Positions 1 through 9,968 are shown, numbered from the stretch's first letter. The stretch is 64,000 bases of DNA from Streptomyces griseus subsp. griseus (GCF_000720255.1 NZ_JOJE01000003.1:62001-126000); one strand, 5' to 3'. Numbers and translations: made by a program. Notes: a model not told the origin generated them from the letters alone.

Positions 1-214
1 GCTGATCGGCACCCTCAAGGGCACCTCCATCGTCAGCGTCATCGCCGTGAGCGACCTGCTCTTCTCCGCGCAGCTGATCTACCACCGCACCTACCAGGTC
101 ATCCCGCTGCTGATGGTCGCCACGATCTGGTACACCGTCGTCACCTCGGTGCTCGGCGTCGGCCAGTACTACGTGGAGCGGCACTTCGCGCGCGGTGCGG
201 GGCGCACCCGATGA
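1..214 (+). CDS. amino-acid ABC transporter permease (3' end only)
   Basis: The reading frame is open from the window edge to a TGA at 212-214 and encodes the last 70 or so residues of a membrane protein. It contains GTSIVSVIAVSDLL followed by a hydrophobic segment and a short basic tail, the usual end of HisM/GlnP-type permeases of polar amino-acid importers (PAAT family). The start, the EAA-loop region and any binding-protein gene lie upstream of the window. The stop overlaps the next start (ATGA), so the two genes are translationally coupled. The matching ATPase is encoded at 2027-2788. The substrate cannot be told from this fragment. Confidence 0.8.
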   Translation, partial: LIGTLKGTSIVSVIAVSDLLFSAQLIYHRTYQVIPLLMVATIWYTVVTSVLGVGQYYVERHFARGAGRTR

Positions 215-1965
215 GGGGCTCGCTGGTGATCGTCGGAGCCGGGCCGCGGGGGACCGGACTCATCGAGCGGATCGCCGCCAACGCCCCCGAGCTGTACGCG
301 GGTCCGGGCCTCGACATCCATCTGGTCGACCCCTATCCGCCGGGCGCCGGACGGATCTGGCGCGCGGCGCAGTCGCCGCTGCTGTGGATGAACTCGCACG
401 CCGAGGACATCACCATGTTCACCGACACGTCGGTGAACATGACCGGGCCCGTGCGCGAGGGGCCCTCGCTGCACGAGTGGGCCGGCGTCGACGGACGCCT
501 CTTCGCCGACCGGCAGACACAGGGCGCGTATCTGCGCTGGGTCCACGAACAGGCCGTGGCGGCCCTGCCCGAGGGCGTCACCGTCCACCACCATCCCCGG
601 CGCGCCCTGCGCGTCAGCGGAGCGAGCGAGGGCCGGCAACAGGTGTGGCTGGAGGGCCGCCCCCGTCCGCTCCACGCCGACCTGGTCGTCCTCGCGCTCG
701 GACACCTGGACGCCGAACTCGACGACGAGCAACGTGAGCTGGCCGCGTACGCGCGTGGTCACGACCTGGTCCACCTCCCGCCGGACTTCACCGCCGACAG
801 CGACCTGTCCGCGCTCGGCGCCGGCGAACCCGTCCTGGTACGCGGCTTCGGGCTCGCCTTCGTCGACCTGATGGTGCTGCTCACCGAGGGCCGGGGCGGG
901 CGGTACGAGGGCGACACCTACGTTCCCTCGGGACGCGAGCCGGTCCTCCACGTCGGGTCGCGGCGCGGGGTGCCGTACCACTCGAAGATCGGCTACGACC
1001 TCAGCGGCGAACGGCCGCCGCTGCCCAGGTTCTTCGGGCCCGCCGAGGTCGACGCGCTGCTCGCCCGGCCGGACGGGCTCGACTTCCGGCGGGACGTGTG
1101 GCCGCTGGTGGAGAAGGAGCTGGGGTTCGCGCACTACCATCGGCTGTTCACCGCCCATCCCGAGCGGACCTCCATGGACCGGGCCGCCTTCGAGGAGAAG
1201 TACGCGGCCGCCGCGCCCGCCGAGCGCGAGGTACTGGTGGCGGCGGCCGTGCCGGATCCGCGTGACCGGCTCGACCTCGCCGCGCTCGACCGTCCGCTGG
1301 ACGGGGTGCGGTACGCGACGCACGAGGAGTTCCAGGACGGGCTGCGCGGTCATGTCGAGGACGACCTGAACCGCCGGCACGACCCCGCGCACAGTGCCGA
1401 CCTGTCGGTGTTCTTCGCGCTGCTGTCCGTCTACGGGCAACTGGTCCGGCTCGGCGCCATCGGCTCCTGGTGGCACGGCTTCTTCAGCTACGTCGCCTCC
1501 GGGCCGCCCGGGCCCCGGCTGCGGCAGATGCTCGCACTGTCCCGGGCCGGCCTGCTGAAGTTCGTCGGCGCCGACATGACCGTCACCGCGCAGGACGGGG
1601 TCTTCCGGGCGTCGAGCCCGACCGTGCCCGGCCATGTCGTTCAGGCCCGGGCGCTGGTCGAGGCGCGGCTGCCCGAGCCCACGGTCCGTCACGCCCGCGA
1701 TCCGCTGCTGCGCCGGCTGCACGCCGACGGGGCCGCCGAGACCCCGGACGGACTGCTGCGCGTGGACCCCGCCGACGGTCGGATCCTGGACCGGGACGGA
1801 CGGCCGCACCCCCGGCGCTTCGCGCTCGGGCCCTTCACCGACGGCCGTACGCCGGGCGCCTTCACCCGGCCGCGCACCGGTGGCCCGGCGTTCCGGCAGA
1901 ACGACGCCACCGCGCGGGCCGCGCTGGAGTTCCTGCGGGACCTGGCCTGGCGCGCCGCCGCGTGA
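211..1965 (+). CDS. FAD/NAD(P)-binding protein (NAD_binding_9 family)
   Basis: 584 residues. The N-terminus has the dinucleotide-binding motif [11 protein letters not shown] (residues 6-16) directly after the start, then segments typical of the FAD-NAD(P)-binding family pfam13454 ([19 protein letters not shown], the ALGHLDAEL loop, [20 protein letters not shown]). There is no signal peptide or membrane segment, so it is probably cytoplasmic. It is coupled to the upstream permease by an ATGA overlap and lies upstream of the ABC ATPase and two flavin monooxygenases. By inference it is a flavoprotein oxidoreductase or N-hydroxylase-like enzyme acting on the imported compound. The reaction is not known for this family. 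Confidence 0.85.
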   Translation: MRGSLVIVGAGPRGTGLIERIAANAPELYAGPGLDIHLVDPYPPGAGRIWRAAQSPLLWMNSHAEDITMFTDTSVNMTGPVREGPSLHEWAGVDGRLFADRQTQGAYLRWVHEQAVAALPEGVTVHHHPRRALRVSGASEGRQQVWLEGRPRPLHADLVVLALGHLDAELDDEQRELAAYARGHDLVHLPPDFTADSDLSALGAGEPVLVRGFGLAFVDLMVLLTEGRGGRYEGDTYVPSGREPVLHVGSRRGVPYHSKIGYDLSGERPPLPRFFGPAEVDALLARPDGLDFRRDVWPLVEKELGFAHYHRLFTAHPERTSMDRAAFEEKYAAAAPAEREVLVAAAVPDPRDRLDLAALDRPLDGVRYATHEEFQDGLRGHVEDDLNRRHDPAHSADLSVFFALLSVYGQLVRLGAIGSWWHGFFSYVASGPPGPRLRQMLALSRAGLLKFVGADMTVTAQDGVFRASSPTVPGHVVQARALVEARLPEPTVRHARDPLLRRLHADGAAETPDGLLRVDPADGRILDRDGRPHPRRFALGPFTDGRTPGAFTRPRTGGPAFRQNDATARAALEFLRDLAWRAAA

Positions 1966-2026
1966 ACCGCCCCCACTCCACCCCTTTTTCTCTCACCTTC
2001 TCCATCGTCAGCGAGGGATGCACGCG

Positions 2027-2788
2027 ATGAGCGTCATGGTCGACATCAGGTCCGTCCACAAGAGCTTCGGGCCGCTGGAGGTCCTCAAGGGCATCGACCT
2101 CGCGGTGGGGGCCGGGGAGGTCACCGTGATCCTGGGGCCCTCCGGCTCCGGCAAGTCCACGCTGCTGCGCACCATCAACCACCTGGAGAAGGTGGACCGG
2201 GGCGCGATCACGGTGGACGGAGCCCTGGTCGGCTACCGGCGTGCCGGGGACAAGCTGCACGAGCTGCGCGAGCGCGAGGTACTGAAGCAGCGCACCCGGA
2301 TCGGCTTCGTCTTCCAGAACTTCAACCTGTTCCCGCACCTCACCGTGCTGGACAACATCATCGAGGCGCCGGTGTCCGCGCTGCGGCGGCCCCGCGCGGA
2401 AGCGGTGGACGGCGCACGCCGGCTGCTGGCCCGGGTGGGGCTCGCAGACAAGGCGGACGCCTACCCGCGGCAGCTGTCCGGCGGGCAGCAGCAGCGGGTC
2501 GCCATCGCCCGCGCGCTCGCCCTCGAACCGAAGCTGCTGCTGTTCGACGAGCCGACCTCCGCGCTCGATCCTGAGCTGGTCGGCGAGGTCCTCGACGTCA
2601 TCAAGGACCTGGCCCGGCAGGGCACCACGATGATCGTCGTCACCCACGAGATCGGGTTCGCGCGCGAGGTCGCGGACACGGTCGTCTTCATGGACGAAGG
2701 GCGGATCGTCGAGCAGGGCACGCCCGGTGAGGTTCTGGACGCCCCGCGGGAGGCGCGAACGCGGGCGTTCCTCTCCAAGGTCCTCTGA
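2027..2788 (+). CDS. polar amino-acid ABC transporter ATP-binding protein
   Basis: 253 residues, the normal length for HisP/GlnQ-type ATPases. Visible motifs are Walker [10 protein letters not shown] near residue 37, the Q-loop [12 protein letters not shown], signature LSGGQQQR, Walker [13 protein letters not shown] and the H-loop VTHE. An ATG at 2018 is also in frame, but GCGAGGG at 2011-2017 would touch it. The same element sits 9 nt before ATG 2027, which I therefore prefer. It energises the permease whose end is at 1-214. The stop codon lies in a threefold 15-bp tandem repeat (see that entry). Confidence 0.93.
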   Translation: MSVMVDIRSVHKSFGPLEVLKGIDLAVGAGEVTVILGPSGSGKSTLLRTINHLEKVDRGAITVDGALVGYRRAGDKLHELREREVLKQRTRIGFVFQNFNLFPHLTVLDNIIEAPVSALRRPRAEAVDGARRLLARVGLADKADAYPRQLSGGQQQRVAIARALALEPKLLLFDEPTSALDPELVGEVLDVIKDLARQGTTMIVVTHEIGFAREVADTVVFMDEGRIVEQGTPGEVLDAPREARTRAFLSKVL

Positions 2789-2818
2789 TCCAAGGTCCTC
2801 TGATCCAAGGTCCTCTGA
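2774..2818 (+). repeat. three tandem 15-bp copies spanning a stop codon
   Basis: The unit TCCAAGGTCCTCTGA occurs three times without interruption at 2774-2788, 2789-2803 and 2804-2818. Each unit encodes Ser-Lys-Val-Leu-stop in the ATPase frame, so the gene ends with the first copy and two silent copies of its own terminus follow. This is a recent slippage-type expansion that does not change the protein. Confidence 0.97.
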
Positions 2819-2844
2819 ACGGTCCACCGTAGAAAGGTTTCCGC

Positions 2845-3924
2845 ATGCCCTCATCGCACGGCCGGGGCCTGTTGCACCTGGCCGCCGCACTCGATCAGCC
2901 GTCGGTCTTCGACGCCGAACCCTATGTCGAGGCGGCACGGCTCGCCGAACGCGGTGGCCTCGACTTCGTGACCCTTGACGACACCTTCGCCCGTCCCGGG
3001 CCCGACGCGCTCGCCGTGCTGTCCCGCGTGGCGCCCGCCACGCGACGCGTCGGTCTCGTCCCGACCGTCACCACCACCCACACCGAGCCCTTCCACGTCC
3101 AGGCGGCCGTCGCGACCCTCGACTGGGTCAGCCGGGGCCGGGCCGGCTGGCGTGTCGAGGTGTCCTCCACCGAGGGAGAGGCCCGCCTCTTCGGGCGCCG
3201 GCACGCCGCACCCCTGGACGCGCTGTGGCAGGAGGCCGGTGAAGTCGCCGACGTGGCAGCGAAGTTGTGGGACAGCTGGGAGGACGACGCCGAGATACGG
3301 GACGTGGCGAGCGGACGTTTCCTCGACCGCGACAAGCTGCACCACGTCGACTTCACCGGCTCGGCCTTCTCGGTCCGCGGTCCGTCGATCGTGCCCCGCC
3401 CTCCGCAGGGCCACCCGGTGCGGGTCGTCGACGCCACCGAGGGACACGTCCGGCACACCGCCGCCCGGTACGCCGACGTCGCGCTCGTCAGCGCCACGAG
3501 TGCCGCGCAGGCCCGCGCCGTACGGGAACAACTGCGGTCCCTCGCGGCCGAGTCGGGGCGGGACCCGGACACCCTGCGGGTGCTGGTGAGCCTTCTCGTG
3601 GACCTCGGCGGCGGCGAGCACGCGGCCGAGCCCGGCCACGGCGGAGGCGGCCCGCGGCAGACCCCGCAGGGCCCGCTGTACCGGGGCGGCCCCGTCGACC
3701 TCGCCGAGCTGATCGCCACCTGGCACACGGACGGCACCACCGACGGCTTCCACCTCCGGCCCGTCGAGCCCCGCCGCGACCTGGAGCGACTGGTCAACGG
3801 GACGGTGGCGCTGCTCCAGCACCGCGGGCTGTTCCGCACCTTCTACCCGGGCAGCACGCTCCGCGGCCACCTGGGCCTCGCCAAGCCCGCCAACCAGTAC
3901 GCCCAGGCAGGGGGCACGTCATGA
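2845..3924 (+). CDS. LLM-class flavin-dependent oxidoreductase
   Basis: 359 residues. It has the luciferase-like monooxygenase fold pattern: the N-terminal LHLAAALDQPS strand, AARLAERGGLDFVTLDDTF, a VGLVPTVTTTHTEPFH strand, LDWVSRGRAGWRVEV, and the C-terminal GTTDGFHLRPV and LRGHLGL segment shared with NtaA/DmoA-like enzymes. AGAAAGG at 2833-2839 precedes the ATG. The stop overlaps the next start (ATGA), so it is coupled to a second, longer monooxygenase of the same superfamily. It probably uses FMNH2 supplied by a separate reductase, which is not visible here. The substrate is unknown; context points to an amino-acid-like or sulfur-containing compound. Confidence 0.88.
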   Translation: MPSSHGRGLLHLAAALDQPSVFDAEPYVEAARLAERGGLDFVTLDDTFARPGPDALAVLSRVAPATRRVGLVPTVTTTHTEPFHVQAAVATLDWVSRGRAGWRVEVSSTEGEARLFGRRHAAPLDALWQEAGEVADVAAKLWDSWEDDAEIRDVASGRFLDRDKLHHVDFTGSAFSVRGPSIVPRPPQGHPVRVVDATEGHVRHTAARYADVALVSATSAAQARAVREQLRSLAAESGRDPDTLRVLVSLLVDLGGGEHAAEPGHGGGGPRQTPQGPLYRGGPVDLAELIATWHTDGTTDGFHLRPVEPRRDLERLVNGTVALLQHRGLFRTFYPGSTLRGHLGLAKPANQYAQAGGTS

Positions 3925-5225
3925 CCGCACGACCGCGCAAGGAGATCCATCTCGCCGCGTACTTCCCCGGCGTCAACAACACCACGGTGTGGGCCGATCC
4001 GGAGTCGCGTTCGCAGATCGAGTTCTCCTCCTTCGAGCATCTCGCCCGCACCGCCGAGCGCGGACTGTTCGACTTCTTCTTCCTCGCCGAGGGGCTGCGG
4101 CTGCGCGAGCACAAGGGCCGTATCCATGATCTGGACGTGGCCGGGCGGCCCGAGTCGATCACCGTGCTGAACGCGCTCGCCGCCGTCACCGAGCGGCTCG
4201 GTCTCGCCGCCACGGTCAACGCCACCTTCAACGAGCCGTACGAGGTCGCCCGCAGATTCGCCACGCTGGACCACCTGAGCGGCGGCCGGGCGGCCTGGAA
4301 CGTGGTGACCTCCTCCGACGCCTTCACCAGGGAGAACTTCCGGCGCGGCGGCTTCCTGGACCGGGCCGACCGCTACACCCGGGCCGGCGAGTTCGTCGCC
4401 ACCGCGCGGGAGCTGTGGAACTCCTGGACCCCGGACGGGGTGCCCCGGCCGTTCGCGCACCGGGGGCACCACTTCGACATCGCGGGCGAGTTCACCCTGC
4501 CGCGCTCCCCGCAGGGGCACCCGGTCGTGATCCAGGCCGGGGACTCGGAGGAGGGGCGGGAGTTCGCCGCCTCCACGGCGGACGTCATCTTCACCAGACA
4601 CGGTTCGCTGGAGGCGGGCCGGTCCTTCTACGCCGATGTGAAAAGGCGCCTCGCCAAGTACGGCCGTACCCCCGACGAGCTGAGGATCATGCCCGGCGTC
4701 ACCGTCGTCCTCGGCGACAGCCCGGCCGAGGCGCAGGAGAAAGCGGCGGAGATCCGGCGGCAACAAGTCTCGCCGCAGAACGCGATCCTCACGCTGGAAC
4801 AGATCTGGGGCGTCGACCTGTCCTCCTACGACCCCGACGGACCGCTGCCCGAGACCGATCCGGTGGCCGACTCGACGATCACCCAGGGGCGCACCCGGCG
4901 CGGTGACAACGTCGCGATCGCCGAGAAGTGGCGCGCGCTGTCGAAGGAGAAGGGGCTGTCGATCCGGGAGACCGTGATCGAGGCGAGCGGCCGGCAGTCC
5001 TTCGTCGGCACCCCGGAGGCGGTCGCGGCCGAACTGCACGCCTTCGTCCGGCACGACGCCGCCGACGGTTTCATCCTCGTACCGCACCTCACGCCCGGCG
5101 GGCTCGACGAGTTCGTGGACCGGGTGGTGCCGCTGCTCCAGGAGCGTGGCGCGTTCCGGACGGAGTACGAGGGGACCACGTTGCGCTCACACCTGGGGCT
5201 CCCGGCCCCCGCAGGGAAGGAATGA
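3921..5225 (+). CDS. NtaA/SnaA/DmoA-family FMN-dependent monooxygenase
   Basis: 434 residues, the usual length for this group (nitrilotriacetate, dimethylsulfide and S-(2-succino)cysteine monooxygenases such as B. subtilis YxeK). Diagnostic segments are KEIHLAAYFPGVNNTTVW, the ERGLFDFFFLAEGL strand, YEVARRFATLDHLSGGRAAWNVVTSSD, SPQGHPVVIQAGDSEEGREFAA and the C-terminal LRSHLGLP. The same reading frame is open much further upstream, but ATG 3921 overlaps the preceding stop and starts at the family N-terminus. The pairing with an amino-acid ABC transporter resembles the yxe operon. The substrate is inferred only. Confidence 0.9.
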   Translation: MTARPRKEIHLAAYFPGVNNTTVWADPESRSQIEFSSFEHLARTAERGLFDFFFLAEGLRLREHKGRIHDLDVAGRPESITVLNALAAVTERLGLAATVNATFNEPYEVARRFATLDHLSGGRAAWNVVTSSDAFTRENFRRGGFLDRADRYTRAGEFVATARELWNSWTPDGVPRPFAHRGHHFDIAGEFTLPRSPQGHPVVIQAGDSEEGREFAASTADVIFTRHGSLEAGRSFYADVKRRLAKYGRTPDELRIMPGVTVVLGDSPAEAQEKAAEIRRQQVSPQNAILTLEQIWGVDLSSYDPDGPLPETDPVADSTITQGRTRRGDNVAIAEKWRALSKEKGLSIRETVIEASGRQSFVGTPEAVAAELHAFVRHDAADGFILVPHLTPGGLDEFVDRVVPLLQERGAFRTEYEGTTLRSHLGLPAPAGKE

Positions 5226-5229
5226 CCGG

Positions 5230-6057
5230 ATGACCACGGACGCGTCCGACGCGTGGAAGCGGTGGCACGAAGACCGTGTCGAGTCGGTGGCGGGTCCTTA
5301 CGGGCCGCTCTCGCTCCTCGGCACACACTGGATCGAGGACCATCCGGAGGGGCGACTTCCGGACACCCCCGGGACCTGGGTGGCGGACGGGGCCGCCGTG
5401 ACGCTCACGGCCACCGCGGCGGACGGCCTGAGCGTGGACGGCCGGCCCCTGGAGGGCACGGTCCGTATCGGCCCCGACCAGGGCCTTGTCGAGTCGGCCC
5501 GGGTCGCCTTCGGCGAGCGACGGCTGGTCGTCCTGGTGCGCGAGGGGAGTTGGGGCGTCCGCGACCACGACCCCGCCGCACCGGCGCGCCGGGCGTTCGG
5601 GGGCATCGACGCCACACCGTACGATCCGCGCTGGTCGGTACCGGGGCGCTTCACCCCCTATGACGCGCGGCGCACCGTGCGGGTGGAGAACGCGGACGGC
5701 CGCGAGCGGGGTCTGGCCCTCGGCGGGGAGCTGGCGTTCGTGCTCGACGGACGAGAGCACACCCTTCAGGTCACGGTGCGGGGCGACGGCTCGCTGTGGG
5801 CGGTGTTCGCCGACGCGACCAGCGGGAACGGCAGTTACCGGTTCCGGTTCCTGTACACGGCGGCGCCCGACGCCGAGGGCCTTACGACGGTCGACCTCAA
5901 CCGGGTCGTGCTGCCGCCGTGTGCCTTCGCCGACCACTTCCTCTGCCCCTTCCCGCCGCCGGGGAACAGGCTCGGCGTCGCGATCGGGGCAGGGGAACGG
6001 AATCCGCTCCGCGACCGGCTCGCAGTGGCCAATTCTGACACTTCGTTCAAGGGGTGA
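5230..6057 (+). CDS. DUF1684 domain-containing protein
   Basis: 275 residues from ATG 5230. An in-frame open stretch upstream to 5146 overlaps the monooxygenase and is not used. DUF1684 features include the N-terminal [21 protein letters not shown], the central [14 protein letters not shown], and the highly conserved end [20 protein letters not shown] followed by AGE. No signal peptide. The biochemical function is not established for this family. It starts 4 nt after the monooxygenase stop, so it is very probably the last gene of the operon. Confidence 0.85.
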   Translation: MTTDASDAWKRWHEDRVESVAGPYGPLSLLGTHWIEDHPEGRLPDTPGTWVADGAAVTLTATAADGLSVDGRPLEGTVRIGPDQGLVESARVAFGERRLVVLVREGSWGVRDHDPAAPARRAFGGIDATPYDPRWSVPGRFTPYDARRTVRVENADGRERGLALGGELAFVLDGREHTLQVTVRGDGSLWAVFADATSGNGSYRFRFLYTAAPDAEGLTTVDLNRVVLPPCAFADHFLCPFPPPGNRLGVAIGAGERNPLRDRLAVANSDTSFKG

Positions 6058-6224
6058 CGGCCGAAAGGCGCCCTTGTGCCGGCTGTCCGGTCGGCCGAAT
6101 ACTCCCCACAGCGCTTGTCAGGGGCACGGCGTGTCCGGAATCCGGGCACCCGTGCCCCTCGACTGCGCCTCACGGGCCCCCACCCCACGCGGGGCCCCCG
6201 ACTTCCCCTAGGAGGGAACGAAAC

Positions 6225-7130
6225 GTGAGGATCAAGCGCACCACCCCCACCAGCGGCATCACGAGACGGACCCGGCTGATCGCCGTATCCACCGGACTCG
6301 TGGCCGCGGCCGCGATCGCGATCCCCAACGCGAGCGCGAACGAGGCAGCCACTTTCAGCACGCCCCAGCTCAAGAGCGCCAGTGACTCGGTGCTCAAGGC
6401 CGACATCCCGGGCACCGCCTGGGCCGTCGACGCCAAGACCAACCGTGTCGTCGTCACCGCCGACAGCACGGTCTCCAAGGCCGAGATCGCCAAGATCAAG
6501 GAGCAGGCGGGCGTCAACGCCGACGCGATCACCATCAAGCGCGCCCCGGGCAAGTTCCAGAAGTACATCGGCGGCGGCGACGCCATCTATGCGAGTAGCT
6601 GGCGCTGCTCGCTGGGCTTCAACGTCCGCGACAGCTCCGGGAACTACTACTTCCTGACCGCCGGTCACTGCACCGACGGCGCGGGCACCTGGTGGTCCAA
6701 CTCGGGGCACACCACCACGCTCGGCACCACGGCGGGCTCCAGCTTCCCGACGAACGACTACGGCATCGTCCGGTACACCAACTCGTCGGTCAGCAAGGCG
6801 GGCACCGCCGGCAACACCGACATCACCAGCGCGGGCACGCCCAGCGTCGGCACCACGGTCACCCGTGACGGCTCGACCACCGGCATCCACAGCGGCCGCG
6901 TCACCGCCCTGAACGCGACCGTCAACTACGGCGGCGGCGATGTCGTCTACGGCATGATCCAGACCACGGTCTGCGCCGAGCCCGGCGACTCCGGCGGCTC
7001 GCTGTACGGCACCAACGGTGTCGCCTACGGCCTGACCTCCGGCGGCAGCGGCAACTGCACCTCCGGCGGCACGACCTTCTTCCAGCCTGTGGTGGAGGCC
7101 CTGAACGCCTACGGCGTCAGCGTCTTCTAG
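6225..7130 (+). CDS. secreted serine protease, streptogrisin A/B type (S1 family)
   Basis: 301 residues from GTG 6225, with GGAGGG at 6211-6216. The N-terminus VRIKRT and the overall length match streptogrisin B preproenzymes. It has an Arg-rich signal peptide ending near NASA, a propeptide with [16 protein letters not shown], and a mature chymotrypsin-like domain starting at about GGGDAIYA. Catalytic residues are visible as His in TAGHCTD, Asp in TNDYGIV and Ser in AEPGDSGGS. The last motif has Ser where streptogrisin B usually has Pro. The enzyme should be secreted and self-processed. It stands alone, with its own terminator at 7229-7259. Confidence 0.95.
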   Translation: MRIKRTTPTSGITRRTRLIAVSTGLVAAAAIAIPNASANEAATFSTPQLKSASDSVLKADIPGTAWAVDAKTNRVVVTADSTVSKAEIAKIKEQAGVNADAITIKRAPGKFQKYIGGGDAIYASSWRCSLGFNVRDSSGNYYFLTAGHCTDGAGTWWSNSGHTTTLGTTAGSSFPTNDYGIVRYTNSSVSKAGTAGNTDITSAGTPSVGTTVTRDGSTTGIHSGRVTALNATVNYGGGDVVYGMIQTTVCAEPGDSGGSLYGTNGVAYGLTSGGSGNCTSGGTTFFQPVVEALNAYGVSVF

Positions 7131-7228
7131 ACCGGTCGTCCTGTGGACCGGTCGTCTTCTGAACCGGTCCGCACCACCGGCCACCACCGGACTCCGCCCG
7201 GCCCACGCAACCGCCGACCGCGGACGTC

Positions 7229-7263
7229 AGCCCCCGCACGGAATCTCCGTGCGGGGGCTTCTC
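7229..7263 (+). terminator. rho-independent-type hairpin after the first protease
   Basis: A perfect 14-bp stem, AGCCCCCGCACGGA (7229-7242) against TCCGTGCGGGGGCT (7246-7259), with a 3-nt loop, followed by a short pyrimidine run. Confidence 0.9.
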
Positions 7264-7587
7264 CTTGTCTGCGGGAGCAACGTCCGTCCGACGCGCCCCT
7301 GGTGCCTCAGGATTCCGGATAGGCGATTTCAGGACAGGACCAGTCCTCTCCGATCCTCATGGAGGGGTGAAGAGTTACCCACACGTAGTGTTTGCAGTGT
7401 GAAGACTCCTGGTGTGACCGTGGACAGTCAAAGCGGAGAGGGCGCTCAACTCCCGTTCTACGCGCGTCCTGAAGTCACCCTTGTGTGCTCCCTGCGGGGT
7501 TCGGAAGAGTAGGCGCTCGTCAACCACCCTTCCGGTTCGCGAGATCCCCACAATCTCCCGGGCCGACCCCCCACAGGAGGACGAGAG
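7264..7587. other. 324-bp intergenic stretch, no gene seen
   Basis: Open frames exist in this stretch but none has a ribosome site or family features. It lies between the terminator of the first protease and the second protease start, so it should hold the promoter of the latter. I could not identify a convincing -35/-10 pair. The AGGAGG at 7575-7580 belongs to the TTG start at 7588. Confidence 0.5.
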
Positions 7588-8670
7588 TTGAAGCACCGAC
7601 GCATACCCAGGCGCCGTGCGGCCATGGCAGGTGCGGGTATCGCCGCACTGGTCGCCGCGGGAATCACCTTCCAGACTGCGAACGCCAGTGAGCCAACGAA
7701 GCCCACGGCGCCTCGGACCCTGTCGATCGCGGCGGCCGGAAAGCTCGCTTCCACGCTCGGCAAGGACCTCGGTACGGACGCGGCGGGAACGTACTACGAC
7801 GCAAAGACCAAGGCCCTCGTCGTGAACGTGCTCGACGAGGCCGCCGCCCGTACCGTCGAGGCGGCCGGCGCCAAGGCGAGAGTCGTCGAGCACTCCCTCG
7901 CCCAGCTGAAGAGCGCCCGTACGACGCTCAAGGGCGACGCCACCATCCCCGGCACCTCATGGGTGACCGACCCCACGACCAACAAGGTCGTCGTCACCGC
8001 CGACCGCACCGTCTCCAAGGCCGAGTGGGCCAAGCTCAGCAAGGTCGTCGACGGCCTCGGCTCCGTCGCTGAAGTCCAGCGCACGAAGGGGGAGTTCAAA
8101 CCCTTCATCGCCGGCGGTGACGCCATCAACGGCTCCGGCGGACGCTGCTCGCTGGGCTTCAACGTGGTCAAGGGCGGCCAGCCGTTCTTCCTGACCGCCG
8201 GTCACTGCACCGACGCCATCTCCACCTGGACGGACTCGTCCGGCAAGCAGCTGGGCACCAACGAGACGTCCAGCTTCCCGGACAACGACTACGGCCTCGT
8301 CAAGTACACCGCGGACGTGGCCCACCCGAGCGAGGTCAACCTCTACAACGGCTCCACCCAGAAGATCACGGGCGCGGCCGCGGCCACCGTCGGCCAACAG
8401 GTCACCCGCAGCGGCTCCACGACCCAGGTGCACTCGGGCAAGGTCACCGGTCTGGACGCCACCGTGAACTACGGCAACGGCGACATCGTCAACGGCCTCA
8501 TCCAGACCGACGTCTGCGCCGAACCCGGTGACAGCGGCGGCTCGCTGTTCTCCGGAAGCAACGCCATCGGCCTCACCTCCGGCGGCAGCGGTGACTGCAC
8601 CTCCGGCGGGGAGACCTTCTTCCAGCCGGTGACGGAGGCGTTGTCGGCGACGGGCACGCAGATCGGCTGA
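7588..8670 (+). CDS. secreted serine protease, streptogrisin type with long propeptide (S1 family)
   Basis: 360 residues from TTG 7588, chosen because AGGAGG at 7575-7580 sits 7 nt upstream. It has a basic signal peptide ([10 protein letters not shown] then a hydrophobic stretch to NASE). The propeptide of about 120 residues is longer than in the neighbouring protease and contains [15 protein letters not shown]. The mature domain begins near [16 protein letters not shown]. The triad residues are in TAGHCTD, DNDYGLV and AEPGDSGGS. The mature halves of the two neighbours are clearly related, pointing to an old tandem duplication. Longer propeptides are known from streptogrisin C/D-type enzymes. 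Target specificity cannot be told. Confidence 0.95.
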   Translation: MKHRRIPRRRAAMAGAGIAALVAAGITFQTANASEPTKPTAPRTLSIAAAGKLASTLGKDLGTDAAGTYYDAKTKALVVNVLDEAAARTVEAAGAKARVVEHSLAQLKSARTTLKGDATIPGTSWVTDPTTNKVVVTADRTVSKAEWAKLSKVVDGLGSVAEVQRTKGEFKPFIAGGDAINGSGGRCSLGFNVVKGGQPFFLTAGHCTDAISTWTDSSGKQLGTNETSSFPDNDYGLVKYTADVAHPSEVNLYNGSTQKITGAAAATVGQQVTRSGSTTQVHSGKVTGLDATVNYGNGDIVNGLIQTDVCAEPGDSGGSLFSGSNAIGLTSGGSGDCTSGGETFFQPVTEALSATGTQIG

Positions 8671-8691
8671 CTGATCCTTCCCCCCACGGTG

Positions 8692-8727
8692 TGAAGTCCC
8701 GCCCCGCGCGCGAGGGGCGGGACTTCA
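8692..8727. terminator. bidirectional hairpin terminator
   Basis: A perfect 14-bp stem, TGAAGTCCCGCCCC (8692-8705) against GGGGCGGGACTTCA (8714-8727), with an 8-nt loop. It lies between the convergent protease and the minus-strand membrane protein. The stop codon of the latter (8725-8727) is part of the stem. Confidence 0.9.
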
Positions 8728-9814
8728 GGCTGTCTGCCCTGTCTGTTCTGTCTGCCCTGTCTGCCCTGCCTGTCCTGTCCGCTCCGTCCGCCGTCGGTCG
8801 CGCAGCGCCGCCACCAGCAGTGTGACCGCCACCCCGCCCATCGCCCACGCCGACAGCACCAGCAGTGAGGCGGTCATGCCGTTCCCCTCGAAGTAGGCGA
8901 TCGAGCGCGCCGACCACGTCCCCGCGCCCGGCGGCAGCGCGGGGCCGATGTCCTTCCAGAACGGCGGGAGCAGGGGAGGCGGCAGGGCCCCGCCCGCGCT
9001 GGGATTGCCGAGGATCACCACGAGCAGGATGACCAGGCCGATGCCGGCGAGCCCGAAGGCGCCCTGGAACGCGAGGGTGGTGGCGCCGACGGCGAAGACG
9101 ATCAGCGCGCCGAGCCACCAGAGGGCCGCGAAGGAGCCGGGCAGGGCACCCAGGACCGGCCCCACGATGAGGGCGCCGCCGAGTCCGCCGACGATCCCGA
9201 CCAGAAGCAGGGCGAGCAGCCGGATCGCAGCCCGCTTCGGGGTGGTGGGCGGAGCCCGAGCTGATCGCCATGATCGACGCGCACAGGTAGCCGCCCACGC
9301 ACCAGCCGACGGTCATGTAGAAGGACGTCAGTCCGTTGGCGTCCTCCCGTTCGGCCGGGGCCACGTCGACGGTCCGTACCGTGCGTCCCTGGCTCTTCTC
9401 CAGGCTGGTGGTGAGCGTCTCGACGGTTGCGGCCAGGGCCCGTCCGCCGCCGGTGGCGACCAGGAGGGTGTCGGTGGTGGCGGCCGGGGCGATGATCAGG
9501 GCACCGTCGATCTTCCGGTCCAGGATCTGCCGCCGTGCCGTCGCCGCGTCGGCCACCGCGCGCGTGTCCAGCGGCTCGCCCGGCAGCTTCTCGAGCCGGG
9601 TCACCGCCTGCTGGGCGATGGCGGCGGGCGCGACCACCCCGAAGGGCACGTCCTTCGGCCGCGGGTCGTGCAGCGCCCCCACGTAGGAGGCGATGAACAG
9701 CAGACTGAGCGCGACCGCACCGAGCACCAGCAGCGTGGCCCGGGGCGTCACGGCGTCCTTGACCTCGTCGAGGAAGGACGTACGGGACGTACCGGTACCG
9801 GTGCTCTGGGTCAT
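8725..9814 (-). pseudogene. ABC-2/YhgE-like membrane protein, frameshifted
   Basis: The protein begins at ATG 9814 (MTQSTGTGTSRTSFLDEVKD), has one N-terminal membrane helix, a long extracytoplasmic domain and then GWCVGGYLCASIMAISSG, where the frame is lost near 9235-9250. Removing one base there restores a continuous product through SATTPKRAAIRLLALLLVG into the C-terminal helices (GPVLGALPGSFAALWW ... LVAALRD) in the frame that stops at 8725. The shape (helix, large loop, about five helices) fits YhgE/Pip or DUF3533-like export proteins. The C-terminal tail carries a QTGQTEQTGQTA repeat. It is either a real inactivation or a sequencing error in a GC-rich run. Confidence 0.7.
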
Positions 9815-9871
9815 GCCCTCACGGTCTGGGTAGTCGGGTGTTTGCGCAGGTGGGAAGCGCCTGAACGGATG

Positions 9872-9887
9872 TCGTACACATGTTCGG
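9872..9887 (+). promoter_or_regulatory. LexA (SOS) box upstream of dnaE2
   Basis: TCGTACACATGTTCGG matches the actinobacterial SOS box TCGAAC-N4-GTTCGA at 10 of 12 defined positions. It lies about 80 nt before the dnaE2 start in the divergent region, so LexA control of dnaE2 is likely. Confidence 0.8.
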
Positions 9888-9968
9888 GGATAGGGGTATG
9901 GTGGGGGTCGGAGTGTAGGGAACTGATGTTCGAGAGCCCGGCGGGGCTCATGGGTACGGGAGGTGCGT

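Noticed and set aside
7485..7691. Small open frame between and into the second protease gene
   Set aside because: No ribosome site; it overlaps the protease signal peptide in another frame.
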